Part shown: positions 17,172-27,091 of the stretch, piece after piece
Layout of the letters: the number at the start of each line of letters is the position of its first letter
How positions within the stretch are numbered: the first letter of the stretch is position 1
NCBI GenBank assembly: GCA_963845735.1
Contig: CAWJTR010000016.1
Span: 32,098 to 96,097, forward strand
Origin: AP-15 sp963845735
Lineage (GTDB): Bacteria > Pseudomonadota > Alphaproteobacteria > ATCC43930 > CGMCC-115725
Length of the DNA stretch: 64,000 nucleotides
Direction of reading: 5' to 3'
The notes under the pieces: generated by a model
Told to the model about the DNA's origin: nothing
Seen by the model: only the letters and a program-made list of their open reading frames with translations
Database searches by the model: none
Program-made: the position numbers and the translations under genes

Positions 17172-17328
17172 GGGAGGCGCCTCCAGCCATCTTGTTGGAC
17201 GACCGCGGAGGGGCCGAGACTACGGCCCGGCGGCGCCCGGTCTGTCCCTCAAATCTGGCGCGGCCGGCGCCTGTAACGCAAACGAAATCTAGGCGGGAGC
17301 GCGCCCGCGCCGATTTCGCGGGCGCGGA

Positions 17329-18531
17329 TTATGTTAATGCGCGGCAGGCGCGGTCGATGCGCGCGCAGGCCTCCCGCAACACCTCGCTCGACGTCGCGTA
17401 GGAGATGCGGAAATGCGGCGACAGCCCGAAAGCCTCGCCATGCACCACCGCGACCCCGGTCTCCTCCAGCAGATAGCGCACGAAATCCTCGTCGTTGGCG
17501 ATCGTCTTGCCGGCGGGGGTGCGCTTGCCGATGACCCCGGCGCAGGAAGGATAGACGTAAAACGCCCCCTCCGGCCGCGGGCAGAACAGGCCCGGGATCC
17601 GGTTCAGCAGGTCGACCACCAGGTCCCGCCGCTCCATGAAGCTCTGATTGTGGACCGGGATGAAATCTTTCGGCCCATTCAATGCCTCGACCGCCGCCGC
17701 CTGGCTGATCGAGCACGGGTTGGCGGTCGAATTCGACTGGATCGCCCCCATCGCCTTGATCAATGCCTTGGAGCCGCCGCCAAAGCCGATGCGCCAGCCG
17801 GTCATGCAATAGGCCTTCGACACGCCGTTGACGGTCAGGGTGCGCTCGTAAAGCCGCGGCTCGACCTGCGCGATCGTCTTGAACGCGAAATCGTCGTAGA
17901 CCAGGTGCTCGTACATGTCGTCGGTCATGACCCAGACATGCGGATGGCGCAGCAAAACGTCGGCGACCACGCGCAGATCCGCTTCGCTGTAGGCCGCGCC
18001 GGTCGGGTTCGACGGCGAGTTCAGGATCAGCCACTTGGTCTTGGGCGTAATCGCCGCGTCGAGATCCTCGGGCCGCAGCCGAAAGCCGTTGTTCTGCGCG
18101 CACGGCACCGGCACCGGGGTGCCGTCGCATAGCAGCACCATCTCGGGGTACGACACCCAGAACGGCGCCGGGATCACGACCTCGTCGCCCGGGTTGATGG
18201 TGGCGACCATCGCGTTGTACAGCACCTGCTTGCCACCGGCGCTGATCGTGATCTGCGAGGTCTCGTAATCGAGATCGTTCTCGCGCTTGAACTTGGCCGC
18301 CACCGCGCGCTTCAGCTCGATCGATCCGTCAAAGGTCGTGTATTTGGTTTCGCCGCGCCGCATCGCCGCGATCGCCGCTTCCTTGATGTTGTCGGGCGTA
18401 TCGAAATCGGGTTCGCCTACCGACAGGCTGATGATGTCGCGCCCGGCCGCCTTCAATTCGGTGGCGAGAGCAGTCATCGCCATGGTCGGGGATGGTTTGA
18501 CGCGCGCAAGACGGTCGGCAAGAAAGGGCAT
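17329..18531 (-). CDS. Class I/II pyridoxal-phosphate aminotransferase, aspartate aminotransferase-like
   Basis: A 400-residue fold-type I transaminase, intact. NSPSNPTGAAYS, the PLP-lysine motif VNGVSKAYCMTGWRIG and the C-terminal FRISYA with the substrate-carboxylate Arg are all present. The closest type is the I-beta/gamma aspartate or aspartate-prephenate aminotransferase of alphaproteobacteria. The ATG at 18531 begins MPFLADRLARVKPS, the family's usual N-terminus; upstream in-frame residues are not conserved. It is cytoplasmic amino-acid metabolism with no operon partner evident. Confidence 0.9.
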   Translation of the reverse strand: MPFLADRLARVKPSPTMAMTALATELKAAGRDIISLSVGEPDFDTPDNIKEAAIAAMRRGETKYTTFDGSIELKRAVAAKFKRENDLDYETSQITISAGGKQVLYNAMVATINPGDEVVIPAPFWVSYPEMVLLCDGTPVPVPCAQNNGFRLRPEDLDAAITPKTKWLILNSPSNPTGAAYSEADLRVVADVLLRHPHVWVMTDDMYEHLVYDDFAFKTIAQVEPRLYERTLTVNGVSKAYCMTGWRIGFGGGSKALIKAMGAIQSNSTANPCSISQAAAVEALNGPKDFIPVHNQSFMERRDLVVDLLNRIPGLFCPRPEGAFYVYPSCAGVIGKRTPAGKTIANDEDFVRYLLEETGVAVVHGEAFGLSPHFRISYATSSEVLREACARIDRACRALT

Positions 18532-18970
18532 GACAGGCCTAAGGTTGCAAGGAGACAAACACTTTAGCCTACACGTGAAGCCGGCTGGTGTGAAGCCGGT
18601 TCCGGCCCAGGCGCGTTTCGGTTTCTGCTTAGCACGGCAGCCTCGCATCGCTGCCTTCTGACCACGACCGTCCAGTTCGATACGGGTTGTACAAAGAAAC
18701 TCAATGCACCTCAGGTCACTATGGCCGGGCTCGACCCGGCCATCCATGCCTTTCCTGGGCTCGGTCGGACAGGTTTCCTAGACGTGGATGCCTCGATCAC
18801 GTCCGGGCAAAGCGTGCTTTAGGTCGCATCGGATGCTGCCGCAGCTAATCCTATCATGTCGATGGAGTTAAACCGGACAGCCGTGCTGGCCGACCCGCCT
18901 ATCGTGCTTGACCGGTTGATCCCGGTCCATTGGTCCAATACGATCGGCAGCGAGCTATGAGGGTGGAGAC
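18532..18970. other. Intergenic region with one palindromic repeat
   Basis: I see no gene or tRNA. The stretch carries an ATGGCCGGG-N5-CCCGGCCAT palindrome at 18721-18743. Near its right end, GGTGGAGAC serves as ribosome site for the small gene at 18971. Confidence 0.5.
18721..18743. repeat. 9-bp-arm palindrome, extragenic repeat type
   Basis: ATGGCCGGG and CCCGGCCAT pair perfectly around a 5-base loop. The sequence resembles the widespread 'GGCCGGG...CCCGGCC' extragenic palindromes of alphaproteobacteria. No T-run follows, so a terminator role is unlikely. Confidence 0.5.
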
Positions 18971-19189
18971 ATGGACAAGTTCAGCTGCACCAGGTCGTTA
19001 AGCGAGGAAATCTATTACGCGACGTTGATCGCCGAAAACGCCCAGCAAGCCAAAGAAATGGCCATCGCCGAAGTCAATCAGAAATTCTCGAAAAGCGGCG
19101 GACGCATCAGAGAATGGAGTGTCAGGGTTCTCGAGTCGGGCGTAGACGGCCCCGCCCGCATCCTCGACTGCGGCTACCGCGAGGCGTAA
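18971..19189 (+). CDS. Small hypothetical protein
   Basis: 72 residues, soluble, with a central amphipathic helix (AENAQQAKEMAIAEVNQKF) flanked by strand-like segments (YYATLI and REWSVRVLES). The start is supported by GGAG 4-8 bases before the ATG. The layout, a strand, then an AxNxxxAKxxAIxE helix, then a strand, recalls small DpnD/PcfM-like proteins, but the similarity is too weak to name it. It stands alone. Confidence 0.55.
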   Translation: MDKFSCTRSLSEEIYYATLIAENAQQAKEMAIAEVNQKFSKSGGRIREWSVRVLESGVDGPARILDCGYREA

Positions 19190-19377
19190 GTCCGCTCCTT
19201 GGAGCCGACGTGCCGGACGCCCTCGCGCCGGGTCACCTAAGACTAGCCATCGGGGCGGTAGGATCTCTGTTGCTATTGGGCCGGTGTCCATCACCGCCCC
19301 GGTCCTCACCGGCCAAACGCGGCACTGCGTGGCTTACGGCAACGCTAGTCGCTCTAACGCCGATGCTTTGGCGCTGC

Positions 19378-20521
19378 TTATTCCGGAAAAATGCCGAGAA
19401 GCTCGCCGATGCGCTCGGCGGCCTTTAGGCCGTGACCGGTCACGACCACGACCGTCGTCTCATCAGGTGCAATCGTGCCGTTGCGCAACAGCTGGGTCAG
19501 GGCGGCGCCGGCGGTGGCGGCGGTGGGCTCGACGAAGAGACCGAGCCGGCCCAGAGCGGCGAGCGCCGGCGCGATCTCGTCTTCGGCGACGGCGGCGACG
19601 CCGCCCTTCGAGCGGCGCAATGCCCGCAATACCTCGGCGGTGCGCACCGGCCGCATCGTGGCGATCCCGTCGGCGATCGTCGGTAGCGCCTGGAACGGTA
19701 CGAACCCGTCGGCATCGGCGGCCCAGGCGGCGGCCAATGCCGCGCAATTCGCCGCCTGCACCGCAAACAGCCGCGGCCTCCGGCGCAGTGATTTCGCCGC
19801 GCCTTTCGAGCTCGTCGAAGCCGCGGTCGAGGCCGAGGATGTTGCTGCCGTAGCCGGTCGGCACCAGGATGTTGTCGGGTATGCGAAACCCGAGTTGCTC
19901 CCACAACTCGAAGGCCAGGGTCTTGGTGCCCTCGATAAAATAGGGGTGCCAGTTGTGGCTCGCGTAAAAGCTTTCGCCGGCGGCGGCGAGCGCGGCCTCG
20001 GTCACCGACTGGCGGGTGCCCGGGATCGCGCGGACCTCGGCGCCGGAGGCGGCGATCTGCACCAGCTTGGCGCGTGGCGCCGCGGCCGGGACATAGATCC
20101 GGCAGGGGATGCCGGCCGCCGCCGCGTAGGTCGCGATCGAGGAGCCGGCATTCCCGGAGGAATCCTCGTGGATCGGGCCGACCCCGGCCTCGATCAGATG
20201 GTTGATCATGACCGCGGTGCCGCGGTCCTTGAACGACCCGGTCGGCATCTGCAATTCGAGCTTGAACAGGACCGGGGCGCCCTGCCAGTCGCGCCGCACC
20301 AGCGGGGTCCAGCCCTCGCCGAGCGAGACCCGCGGCGGTCCGCGCAATGCCAGTGCCGCTGCGTAGCGCCACAACGAAGCCTCGCCCACGGCGATCTCGC
20401 CGCGCGACAGACCATCACCGGGCATCAAGTTCAGGTGGCTGCCGCAATCGCACCGCCAGCGCGGCTGGTCGGCAGCCCAGGCGCGTCCGCAGGCCGGGCA
20501 ATCATAGGTCGGGGTGATCAT
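19378..20521 (-). CDS. Threonine synthase-like pyridoxal-phosphate enzyme (one frameshift)
   Basis: A fold-type II PLP enzyme of about 380 residues. The N-terminal CPACGRAW...CDCGSH is the zinc-ribbon-like start of many archaeal-type threonine synthases. The PLP lysine is in MPTGSFKDRG and EDSSGNAGSSIA binds the phosphate region. The C-terminal part (FVEPTAATAGAALTQLL, VVVVTGHGLKAAE) follows a frameshift near 19765. Threonine synthase converts O-phosphohomoserine to threonine. No thrA or thrB is adjacent, so another beta-elimination or replacement activity is possible. The start has GGAGAG 6 bases upstream. The gene is divergent from the liv operon. Confidence 0.82.
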
Positions 20522-20754
20522 CGCTGCTCTCCGGCACTCAGCAGATCACGACCATCGCCGCGATGAAAAGAGCAAAACCTCGGCCGCGGCCCGGCGGCGT
20601 CAGCCGGCATCAGCCGATAGTGCCGAGCGCGACATCCTGACACCAGTCTTAACAGGCGACACGCTAGCCCGTTCGGGGTATAGACGCGGCCAGCCGGCCG
20701 GTGAGGCGGCCCGCCGGCGAACTGGCCATAACCGCCATAAACGGGAGGATGATC

Positions 20755-22017
20755 GTGACTAGCGGAACCCTTTTACCGAAACTCGACCGCCGCAGCGTCA
20801 TCAAGGCGGCGGCTGCGGCCGGCATCGCCCAGCTTGCCGCGCCCTTCGTCATCACCGCGCGGGCCGCGGACGAGATCAAGTTCGGCCTCGACGATCCGTT
20901 GACCGGCACCTATGCCGAGCTCGGCAAGAACGAGCAGATCGGCTGCCAACTGGCGATCGATCAGATCAACGCCAAGGGCGGCATCCTCGGCCGCCAGGCC
21001 CAGCTGCTGGTTGAGGATTCGACCAGCGCCGATACCGGCATCGCGGTGCAGAAGGGCCGCAAGCTGATCGAGCGCGACAAGGTCGACTTTCTCCTCGGCA
21101 ACGTCAATTCGGCGATGGCGATCGCGCTCGGCGAGGTGTCGAACGAGCTGAAGACATTGCACATCGTCACCGGCGGCCACACCGATTCGGTCACCGGCAC
21201 CGATTGCCATTGGAACGTCTTTCGCGTCTGCAACACGACGCGCATGGAAACCAACTCGGTCTCGAAGACGCTGTTCAGCAAGTACGGCAAGAAGTGGTAT
21301 TTCCTGACCCCCGACTACGCCTTCGGCCACACCTTGCAGCAAGGCTTCGAGGCCAGTCTCAAGAAGTTCGGCGGCACCGAGGTTGGCGCTTCGCTGACGC
21401 CGCTCGGTACCACCGACTATTCGTCCTACCTGATCAAGGCGCAGGCGGCGAATCCCGACGTCATCATCTTTCTGCAGGCGGGCAACGATGCGGTCAATGC
21501 GCTGAAGCAGGCGGTCCAGTTCGGCCTCGACAAGCGCTTTCACATCGCCGGCGCGCAGCAGGAGCTCGAAGTCTTGGAGGGCCTGCCGCCCGACGCGCGC
21601 ATCGGCACCTGGGTGTTCGAATGGTATTGGGTCCAGCCGAACGTGCCGCACGTCGAGGAGTTCGTCGCCGAGGTCAGAAAGGTAAACGGCGGCAAGGTGC
21701 CGACCGCGCGCCATTGGTTCGGCTATGTCGCGGTGTGGACCTGCGCGCTGGTCGCCAACGAGCAGAAGACGCTCGACGCGGTCAAGCTCGCCAAGGCGCT
21801 CGAAGACTTCAAGTTGCCGCCCGAGATCGCGTTGATGCCGTACGACACCTTCTATCGCGCCGGCGACCACCAGCTGATGCCGACGCTCTATGTCGGGCAT
21901 GCGGTCGAGAAGGGTCCCGAGCCCGAGGACCTGTTCCATGTCGACGAATTGGTCAAAGGCGCCGACGCCGCGCTGCCGGTCGCCGAGACCGGGTGCCACC
22001 TGCAATGGCCGGTCTGA
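20755..22017 (+). CDS. Branched-chain amino acid-type ABC transporter substrate-binding protein
   Basis: A periplasmic type I binding protein of about 420 residues, intact. It has a leader with DRRSVIKAAAAAG (possible Tat) followed by cleavage near ARAADEIKFG. DPLTGTYAELGKNEQIGCQLA, KRLIERDKVDFLLG-type and GTTDYSSYLIKAQAANPDVI segments are typical of LivK/UrtA/AmiC-like proteins. A GGAGG abuts an ATG at 20749 but is 6 bases from the GTG at 20755, so GTG is chosen. It heads the liv genes. The ligand may be an amide, urea or aromatic compound rather than leucine. Confidence 0.87.
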   Translation: MTSGTLLPKLDRRSVIKAAAAAGIAQLAAPFVITARAADEIKFGLDDPLTGTYAELGKNEQIGCQLAIDQINAKGGILGRQAQLLVEDSTSADTGIAVQKGRKLIERDKVDFLLGNVNSAMAIALGEVSNELKTLHIVTGGHTDSVTGTDCHWNVFRVCNTTRMETNSVSKTLFSKYGKKWYFLTPDYAFGHTLQQGFEASLKKFGGTEVGASLTPLGTTDYSSYLIKAQAANPDVIIFLQAGNDAVNALKQAVQFGLDKRFHIAGAQQELEVLEGLPPDARIGTWVFEWYWVQPNVPHVEEFVAEVRKVNGGKVPTARHWFGYVAVWTCALVANEQKTLDAVKLAKALEDFKLPPEIALMPYDTFYRAGDHQLMPTLYVGHAVEKGPEPEDLFHVDELVKGADAALPVAETGCHLQWPV

Positions 22018-22098
22018 CCTACCGATGAGGAGAGGCGTCCGGCCCCCGGACCACGGTCGGAAGGAGGCGGCCCAGGGTCTTCAGGCCGCCTCGTCCGC

Positions 22099-22965
22099 AT
22101 GACCCAGCTGATCCTGTTCAACCTGTTCAACGGGCTGATCATCGGCGCGTTCTATGCGCTGATGGCGCTGGGGCTGTCGCTGATCCTGAACCTGACCGGG
22201 GTGATCAATTTCGCGCATGGCGGGTTTCTGGCGCTCGGCGCCTATATTGCCTTCACCCTGATCCCCTATATCGGGTTCTGGGGCGCGCTCGCAGTTGCGC
22301 CGGTCCTGACCGCGGGCATCGGTTTGCTGGTCGAGCGCGTGTTGATCCGCCGGCTATACGGCCGCGATCCGCTGTACAGCCTGCTGCTGACATTCGGGCT
22401 CGCCTTTATTCTCGAGGACGGCACGCGCTACATCTGGGGCGCGTCGACCCTGCCTTTCGCGATCCCGGCCTCGCTGTCCACCCCGCTCAGCGGCCAGTTC
22501 TTTTTCCTGACCGGCTATCGCCTGTTCATGGTGGTTCTGGTGGTGGCGGCGGTTGTCGCGCTGTTCCTGATCCTGAACCGCACCCGTCTCGGCATGCGCA
22601 TCCGCGCCGGGACTTTGGATCTCGAAACCGTGTCGGTGCTCGGCGTCAACACCCGCATTTTGCGCAATCTGAATTTTGGCCTCGGCATCTATCTTGCCGG
22701 CCTCGCGGGCGTGCTCGCCGCCGGCATGCTCGGGTTGGAGCCGACAATCGGCAGCACGCTGATCATGCCGAGCTTTGTCGCCATCATCATCGGCGGCCTC
22801 GGCAGCCTGCCCGGTACTTTGCTGGGCGGCCTGTTGATCGGCGTCGCCTCGGGGATGACCACCGTGTTCTTCCCGTCCGCCTCCGAGGCGGTCATCTACG
22901 TGATGATGGCGCTCGTCCTGCTCGTCCGGCCGCGCGGATTGCTCGGCGAGGAAGGCCGGTTCTGA
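22099..22965 (+). CDS. livH: Branched-chain amino acid ABC transporter permease LivH
   Basis: A 288-residue inner-membrane permease, intact, with eight or so TM segments. LGLSLILNLTGVINFAHGGFLALGAY is the LivH N-terminal signature, and SFVAIIIGGLGSLPGTLLGGLLIG is the EAA-like loop that contacts the ATPases. Its TGA overlaps the ATG of livM (TGATG), so translation is coupled. Confidence 0.93.
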   Translation: MTQLILFNLFNGLIIGAFYALMALGLSLILNLTGVINFAHGGFLALGAYIAFTLIPYIGFWGALAVAPVLTAGIGLLVERVLIRRLYGRDPLYSLLLTFGLAFILEDGTRYIWGASTLPFAIPASLSTPLSGQFFFLTGYRLFMVVLVVAAVVALFLILNRTRLGMRIRAGTLDLETVSVLGVNTRILRNLNFGLGIYLAGLAGVLAAGMLGLEPTIGSTLIMPSFVAIIIGGLGSLPGTLLGGLLIGVASGMTTVFFPSASEAVIYVMMALVLLVRPRGLLGEEGRF

Positions 22966-23916
22966 TGAGCCCGCTCAACCGGCGCAGCGCCGACGTCGCG
23001 GTCTGGCTGCTGCTGCTGACCATGCCCTTCTGGCTCAATTGGATCGGCGGCTATACGGCGCTGGGAAGCCGAGTGCTGGTGATGGCGCTGGCCGCGATGT
23101 CGCTGAATTTTCTGTTGGGCTTTACCGGCGTTCTGTCATTCGGCCACGCCGCCTATTTCGGCCTCGGCGTCTATGGCGCCGGGCTGACGATCAAGTATCT
23201 GGTCCCGAGCACTCTGGCCGGCATGGCGGTCGGGGTGAGTCGTCGGCACCGTCGCCGCGGCGCTGATCGGCATGCTGATCGTGCGCCTCAGGGGCATCTA
23301 TTTCGCGATGGTGACGATCGCCTTTGGTCAGGTGTTCTATTTCATCGCCTTTCGCTGGAACTCGGTCACCGGCGGCGACGACGGGCTTTCCGGGTGGCAG
23401 CGCGTGCCGATCGATCTCGGCTTTGCCAAAGTCGACATTCTCGGCAACGACCGCGCGTTTTATTACTTTGTGCTGATCTTCTTTGCCGTCGCGGTGGCGA
23501 TCATGGCGGCGCTGCTGCGCTCGCCCTTTGGGCGCACCCTGTTGGCGATCCGCGAGAACGAGCGGCGCGCGCGGTTTCTCGGCATTCCGGTCGACCGGCA
23601 CATCTGGCTGTCCTGGGTGATCTCGTGTCTGTTCGTCAGCCTTGCCGGCACGCTCTATGCGCTGCTCAATAATTTTGCCGATCCGCACGATCTGCGCTGG
23701 GACCAGTCGGGCGATTTCGTGATCATGGCCGTGCTGGGCGGGATGCGGGCCTTTTGGGGGCCGCTGATCGGCGCCGCAATCTTTGTCGTGCTGCAGGATT
23801 ACGTGTCGAGCCAGACCGCCAATTGGATGTCGTTCATCGGCCTGTTCTTCGTCCTCGTCGTGTTGTTCTTTCCGCGCGGCGTGCTCGGCATCATCGGGCG
23901 AAAGACCGCGCGGTGA
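22965..23916 (+). CDS. livM: Branched-chain amino acid ABC transporter permease LivM (one frameshift)
   Basis: The second permease of the importer, about 316 residues. MSLNFLLGFTGVLSFGHAAYFGLGVYGA, RLRGIYFAMVTIAFGQVFY and GGMRAFWGPLIGAAIFV are LivM motifs. The frame shifts near 23236, in the stretch before IGMLIVRL. The 3' end overlaps the GTG of livG by four bases (GTGA). Confidence 0.9.
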
Positions 23917-24663
23917 GCCTGCTCGAAGTCGACAATATCTCGCGCCGGTTCGGCAGTCTCGTCGCGGTCGACGGCGTCTCGATGTCGGTCGAGCCCGGAG
24001 AGCTGCGCGCGGTGATCGGCCCGAACGGCGCCGGCAAGACCACCTTTTTCAACATGATCAGCGGGTTCCTTGTGCCGGATTCGGGCCATATCCTGTTCGA
24101 CGGCGAGGATGTTACCAGGCTCCTGCCGGCGCGCCGGGTGTGGCGCGGCATCGCCCGCACCTTTCAGATCACCGAGGTATTCCCCGAGCTGACCGTGCGC
24201 GAAAATCTGCGCATCGCGGTCGAGGTGGCGGCCGGCTATCGCCTGCGGCCGTGGATCTCGCGCGCGGCGGAGGCGGTGGTCAGCACGCGGGTTACCGATC
24301 TTTCCGACAAGGGCGGATTGGCCGATCGGGAGGACCGGCTGGTCGAGCGAGCTCAGCCACGGCGACCAGCGTGCGACCGAGATCATGATGGCGCTCGCCT
24401 TGAACCCGCGCCTGTTGCTGCTCGACGAACCGACCGCCGGGATGGGCGAGCAAGAGACCTACCATATCACCCAGCTGATCCGTCGATTGCACCGGGAGGA
24501 AGGACTGTCGATCGTGCTGATCGAGCACGACATGCGCGTCGTCTTTCATCTCGCCGACCGCATCATGGTCCTGGCCGAGGGCAGAATGCTGGCCGAAGGC
24601 GCGCCGCAGGAGATCGCCGCGAACGAGGCGGTGCAAGCGGCCTATCTGGGTCAGGCGGCATGA
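23913..24663 (+). CDS. livG: Branched-chain amino acid ABC transporter ATP-binding protein LivG (one frameshift)
   Basis: An ABC ATPase of about 250 residues. Walker A is GPNGAGKTT, signature-like LSHGDQRATEI replaces the canonical LSGGQ (as in LivG/UrtD), Walker B is LLLLDEPTAGM and the H-loop is VLIEHDM. The GTG start overlaps the livM stop. The frame shifts near 24345, just before the signature. The stop overlaps the ATG of livF. Confidence 0.9.
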
Positions 24664-25400
24664 GCGGTCCGGCGCCGGCGCTCGCGGCGGAACAGCTGCA
24701 CACCTTTTACGGCAAAAGCCATATCCTGCACGGCGTCGGCCTCGAAGTGCGCGAGGGCGAGATCGTGACCCTCTTGGGCCGCAACGGCGCCGGCAAGAGC
24801 ACCACCTTGCGCAGCCTCGTCGGGCTGACCCCGCCCCGCGACGGCGCGGTGACGATCTTTGGCCATGTCACCACCAACTGGCCGCCTTATCGCATCGCCG
24901 CACTCGGCGTCGGCTATGTCCCCGAGGGGCGGCGCATCTTTTCCCATCTGACGGTCGACGAGAATCTGCTGGTCCCGCTCGAACGGCCGGGGCCATGGAC
25001 GATCGCGCGCATCCACGAGCTGTTTCCACGCCTGGCCGAGCGCCGCGCTAACAAGGGCCGCCAGCTGTCGGGTGGCGAGCAGGAAATGCTGGCGATCGCC
25101 CGCGCGCTGATCCTCAATCCCCGGCTGTTGATCCTGGACGAGCCGTCGCAGGGCCTCGCCCCGCTGATCGTGCGCGAAGTGTTCAAGGTGGTGACCGCGG
25201 CGCGGCAGGAGGGGATCTCGATCCTGCTGGTCGAGCAAAATGTGCGCGCGGCGGTCGAGATCGCCGACCGCGCCTATGTGCTCGACGACGGCCGGGTCGT
25301 CTTTTCCGGCGCCGCCGCCGAATTCGCCAAGGACGAGGAGCGCGTCCGCGCGCTCACCGGGGCCAGCCCCGAAGCCTGGTCCGACGCCGAGACGCATTAG
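24660..25400 (+). CDS. livF: Branched-chain amino acid ABC transporter ATP-binding protein LivF
   Basis: The second ATPase of the importer, 246 residues, intact. It has Walker A GRNGAGKSTT, signature LSGGEQEMLAIARAL, Walker B LLILDEPSQGLAP and H-loop LLVEQN. GVGYVPEGRRIFSHLTVDENLL is diagnostic of LivF. It is the last gene of the liv operon, whose members overlap by one to four bases. Confidence 0.94.
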   Translation: MSGPAPALAAEQLHTFYGKSHILHGVGLEVREGEIVTLLGRNGAGKSTTLRSLVGLTPPRDGAVTIFGHVTTNWPPYRIAALGVGYVPEGRRIFSHLTVDENLLVPLERPGPWTIARIHELFPRLAERRANKGRQLSGGEQEMLAIARALILNPRLLILDEPSQGLAPLIVREVFKVVTAARQEGISILLVEQNVRAAVEIADRAYVLDDGRVVFSGAAAEFAKDEERVRALTGASPEAWSDAETH

Positions 25401-25424
25401 CCCGCTTCGCGATCAGTCGTCGCT

Positions 25425-26265
25425 TTATTTCGGCGCATCGGCCGAGGGATGGAACAACTGCTCGCCCTTGACCTTGTAGCCGCCGATCGCGGCTTGGCCT
25501 TCGGGCGAGACCAGCCACAGCGCGAAGCGGCGCGCCGGCTGCTGCTTGGCCTCGGGATGGCGCTTCGGATCGAGCAGTATCACGTCGTAACGGTTCAATA
25601 ATCGCGGGATCGCCTTCGACCAGCACGGCGAGGTCACCCTTGTTGCCGAAGCTGAGCCAGGTGCCGCGATCGCTGATCGTGTAGGCGCCCATCGCTTGGG
25701 CGGCATTCAGCGCTGCTCCCATGCCGCCGCCGATGTCGCGGTACCACGATCCGCCGCCCTCTTTCACCGGATCGATCGCCGCGACACGCCACAAGCGATG
25801 CTCGAGCGCGTCGGTCCCGCTTTTGTCTCCGCGCGAGACGAAAGGCGCCCGGCGGCGGCGATCGCTTTCAACGCCGCAACCGCATCATGATCCCCGGCGA
25901 TATGCGCGGGGTCCGACCGCGGACCGACCACGATGAAGTCGTTCCATGCGATTTGCCGGCGATCGACGCCGTCGCCCGCCGCGATGAATTTCTGCTCGGC
26001 CTCGGGATCGTGCACCAGCACCAGAGTCGGCGTCGCCATGCGCCGCGGTGGCTAATGCCTGGCCGGTGCCCTGCGCCAGCACCCGCACCTCGATGCCGGA
26101 TTCTTTGGTAAAGATCGGAATGATGCGCGCGAGCAGCCCGGAATTGTCCACCGAAGTCGTCGATGCCAGCAGGATCGACTGCAATGCCGGCTTATCGGCA
26201 GCATAGCTCGCGCCACCGGCCAGCACCGCCAGCCCACCAGCTAAGAATGTCGCCTTCGTTCTCAC
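25425..26265 (-). CDS. tupA: Tungstate/anion ABC transporter substrate-binding protein, TupA-like (three frameshifts)
   Basis: A periplasmic oxyanion-binding protein of about 275 residues. A Sec leader (LAGGLAVLAGGASYAAD) precedes LASTTSVDNSGLLARIIPIF, the classical TupA start with T/S ligands, and later WNDFIVVGPRSDPA, FVSRGDKSGT and WYRDIGGGMGAALN follow. The C-terminus ends FHPSADAPK. The frame shifts near 26040, 25830 and 25590. The start is a GTG overlapping the stop of tupB. Tungstate or molybdate would feed the molybdo/tungstoenzymes, and two molybdoenzymes lie in this window. No ATPase gene (tupC) is adjacent. Confidence 0.82.
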
Positions 26266-26945
26266 GGCTGCGCTCTCCCGCGTGTGCTCAGTGCAAAAAT
26301 CGTCGCGCTGACGGCGACACTGACACCAATCAGTATAAACCCGAGGCTGAGCGCGAGCGTCAAATTGCCCATGCTGGTTTCGAGCACAATCGCGGTCGTC
26401 ATGGTGCGCGTGTAGCCGGCGATGTTGCCGCCGACGATCAGGATTGCGCCAACCTCGGAAATCGTCCGTCCCAAAGCCGGCGAGAAAGGCGGTGACCAGC
26501 CGCGCTGCGCGCCATCGTCAGCAGATGCGGGGCTGGCGCGCAGCGGGGTCGCGCCGTCGACCTCGAATGCCGGGCCGTACTCTGCCCACAAATCGGCGGC
26601 CGCGGCATGGACCAGTGCCGCCACGATCGGCAACGCCAGCACGCTTTGCGCCAGTACCATTGCCGCCGGCGTAAACAGCAGGCCCAGTGCGCCGAATGGC
26701 CCTGCGCGCGATAACAGCAGGTACAGGGCGAGACCGACGACAACCGGCGGCAGGCCGAGCAACGCATGCAGCGCCATGACGATGATCCGCCGGCCGGGGA
26801 TGCGATAGACGGCGAGCGCCGCACCCAGCGCCGTGCCAAGCACGCCGGCCAATGCTGCCGCAGTCACGCTGACAGCGAGTGACAAGGCGACGATGCCGCC
26901 GAGCCCCTGCCTGTCGCGAGCCCGCCACAGATCCGTCAGGGCCAT
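26262..26945 (-). CDS. tupB: Tungstate/anion ABC transporter permease, TupB-like
   Basis: An inner-membrane permease of about 230 residues with five or six TM helices. LSLAVSVTAAALAGVLGTALGAALAVYR opens it, LLGLPPVVVGLALYLLLSRAGPFG follows, and the ATPase-contact loop contains GRTISEVGAILIVGGNI, typical of TupB/WtpB. Between about 26470 and 26540 the frame appears to shift twice and compensate. The ATG at 26945 is used; a GTG at 26987 would add 14 residues. It is translationally coupled to tupA downstream and divergent from the MBL-fold gene. Confidence 0.8.
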   Translation of the reverse strand: MALTDLWRARDRQGLGGIVALSLAVSVTAAALAGVLGTALGAALAVYRIPGRRIIVMALHALLGLPPVVVGLALYLLLSRAGPFGALGLLFTPAAMVLAQSVLALPIVAALVHAAAADLWAEYGPAFEVDGATPLRASPASADDGAQRGWSPPFSPALGRTISEVGAILIVGGNIAGYTRTMTTAIVLETSMGNLTLALSLGFILIGVSVAVSATIFALSTRGRAQP

Positions 26946-27091
26946 CGGGGTGGTCGCCGTCTCCGTTGAAGAATCAACTGGCGACACTGTCGGCCGCAGT
27001 GCAGCTTGTCCAGTCGCGGCCCGATAGCGCGGTCGCGCGAGACGGGATGAGCGTGTTAGCCTCCGTCATCGATCGGATAGCGGAGATTGAG

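Noticed and set aside
15483..17276. A 597-codon open frame on the plus strand
   Set aside because: It lies antisense to the EF-G-like gene. Its product is Arg/Asp/Gly/His-rich with no domain, which is typical of antisense frames in GC-rich codons.
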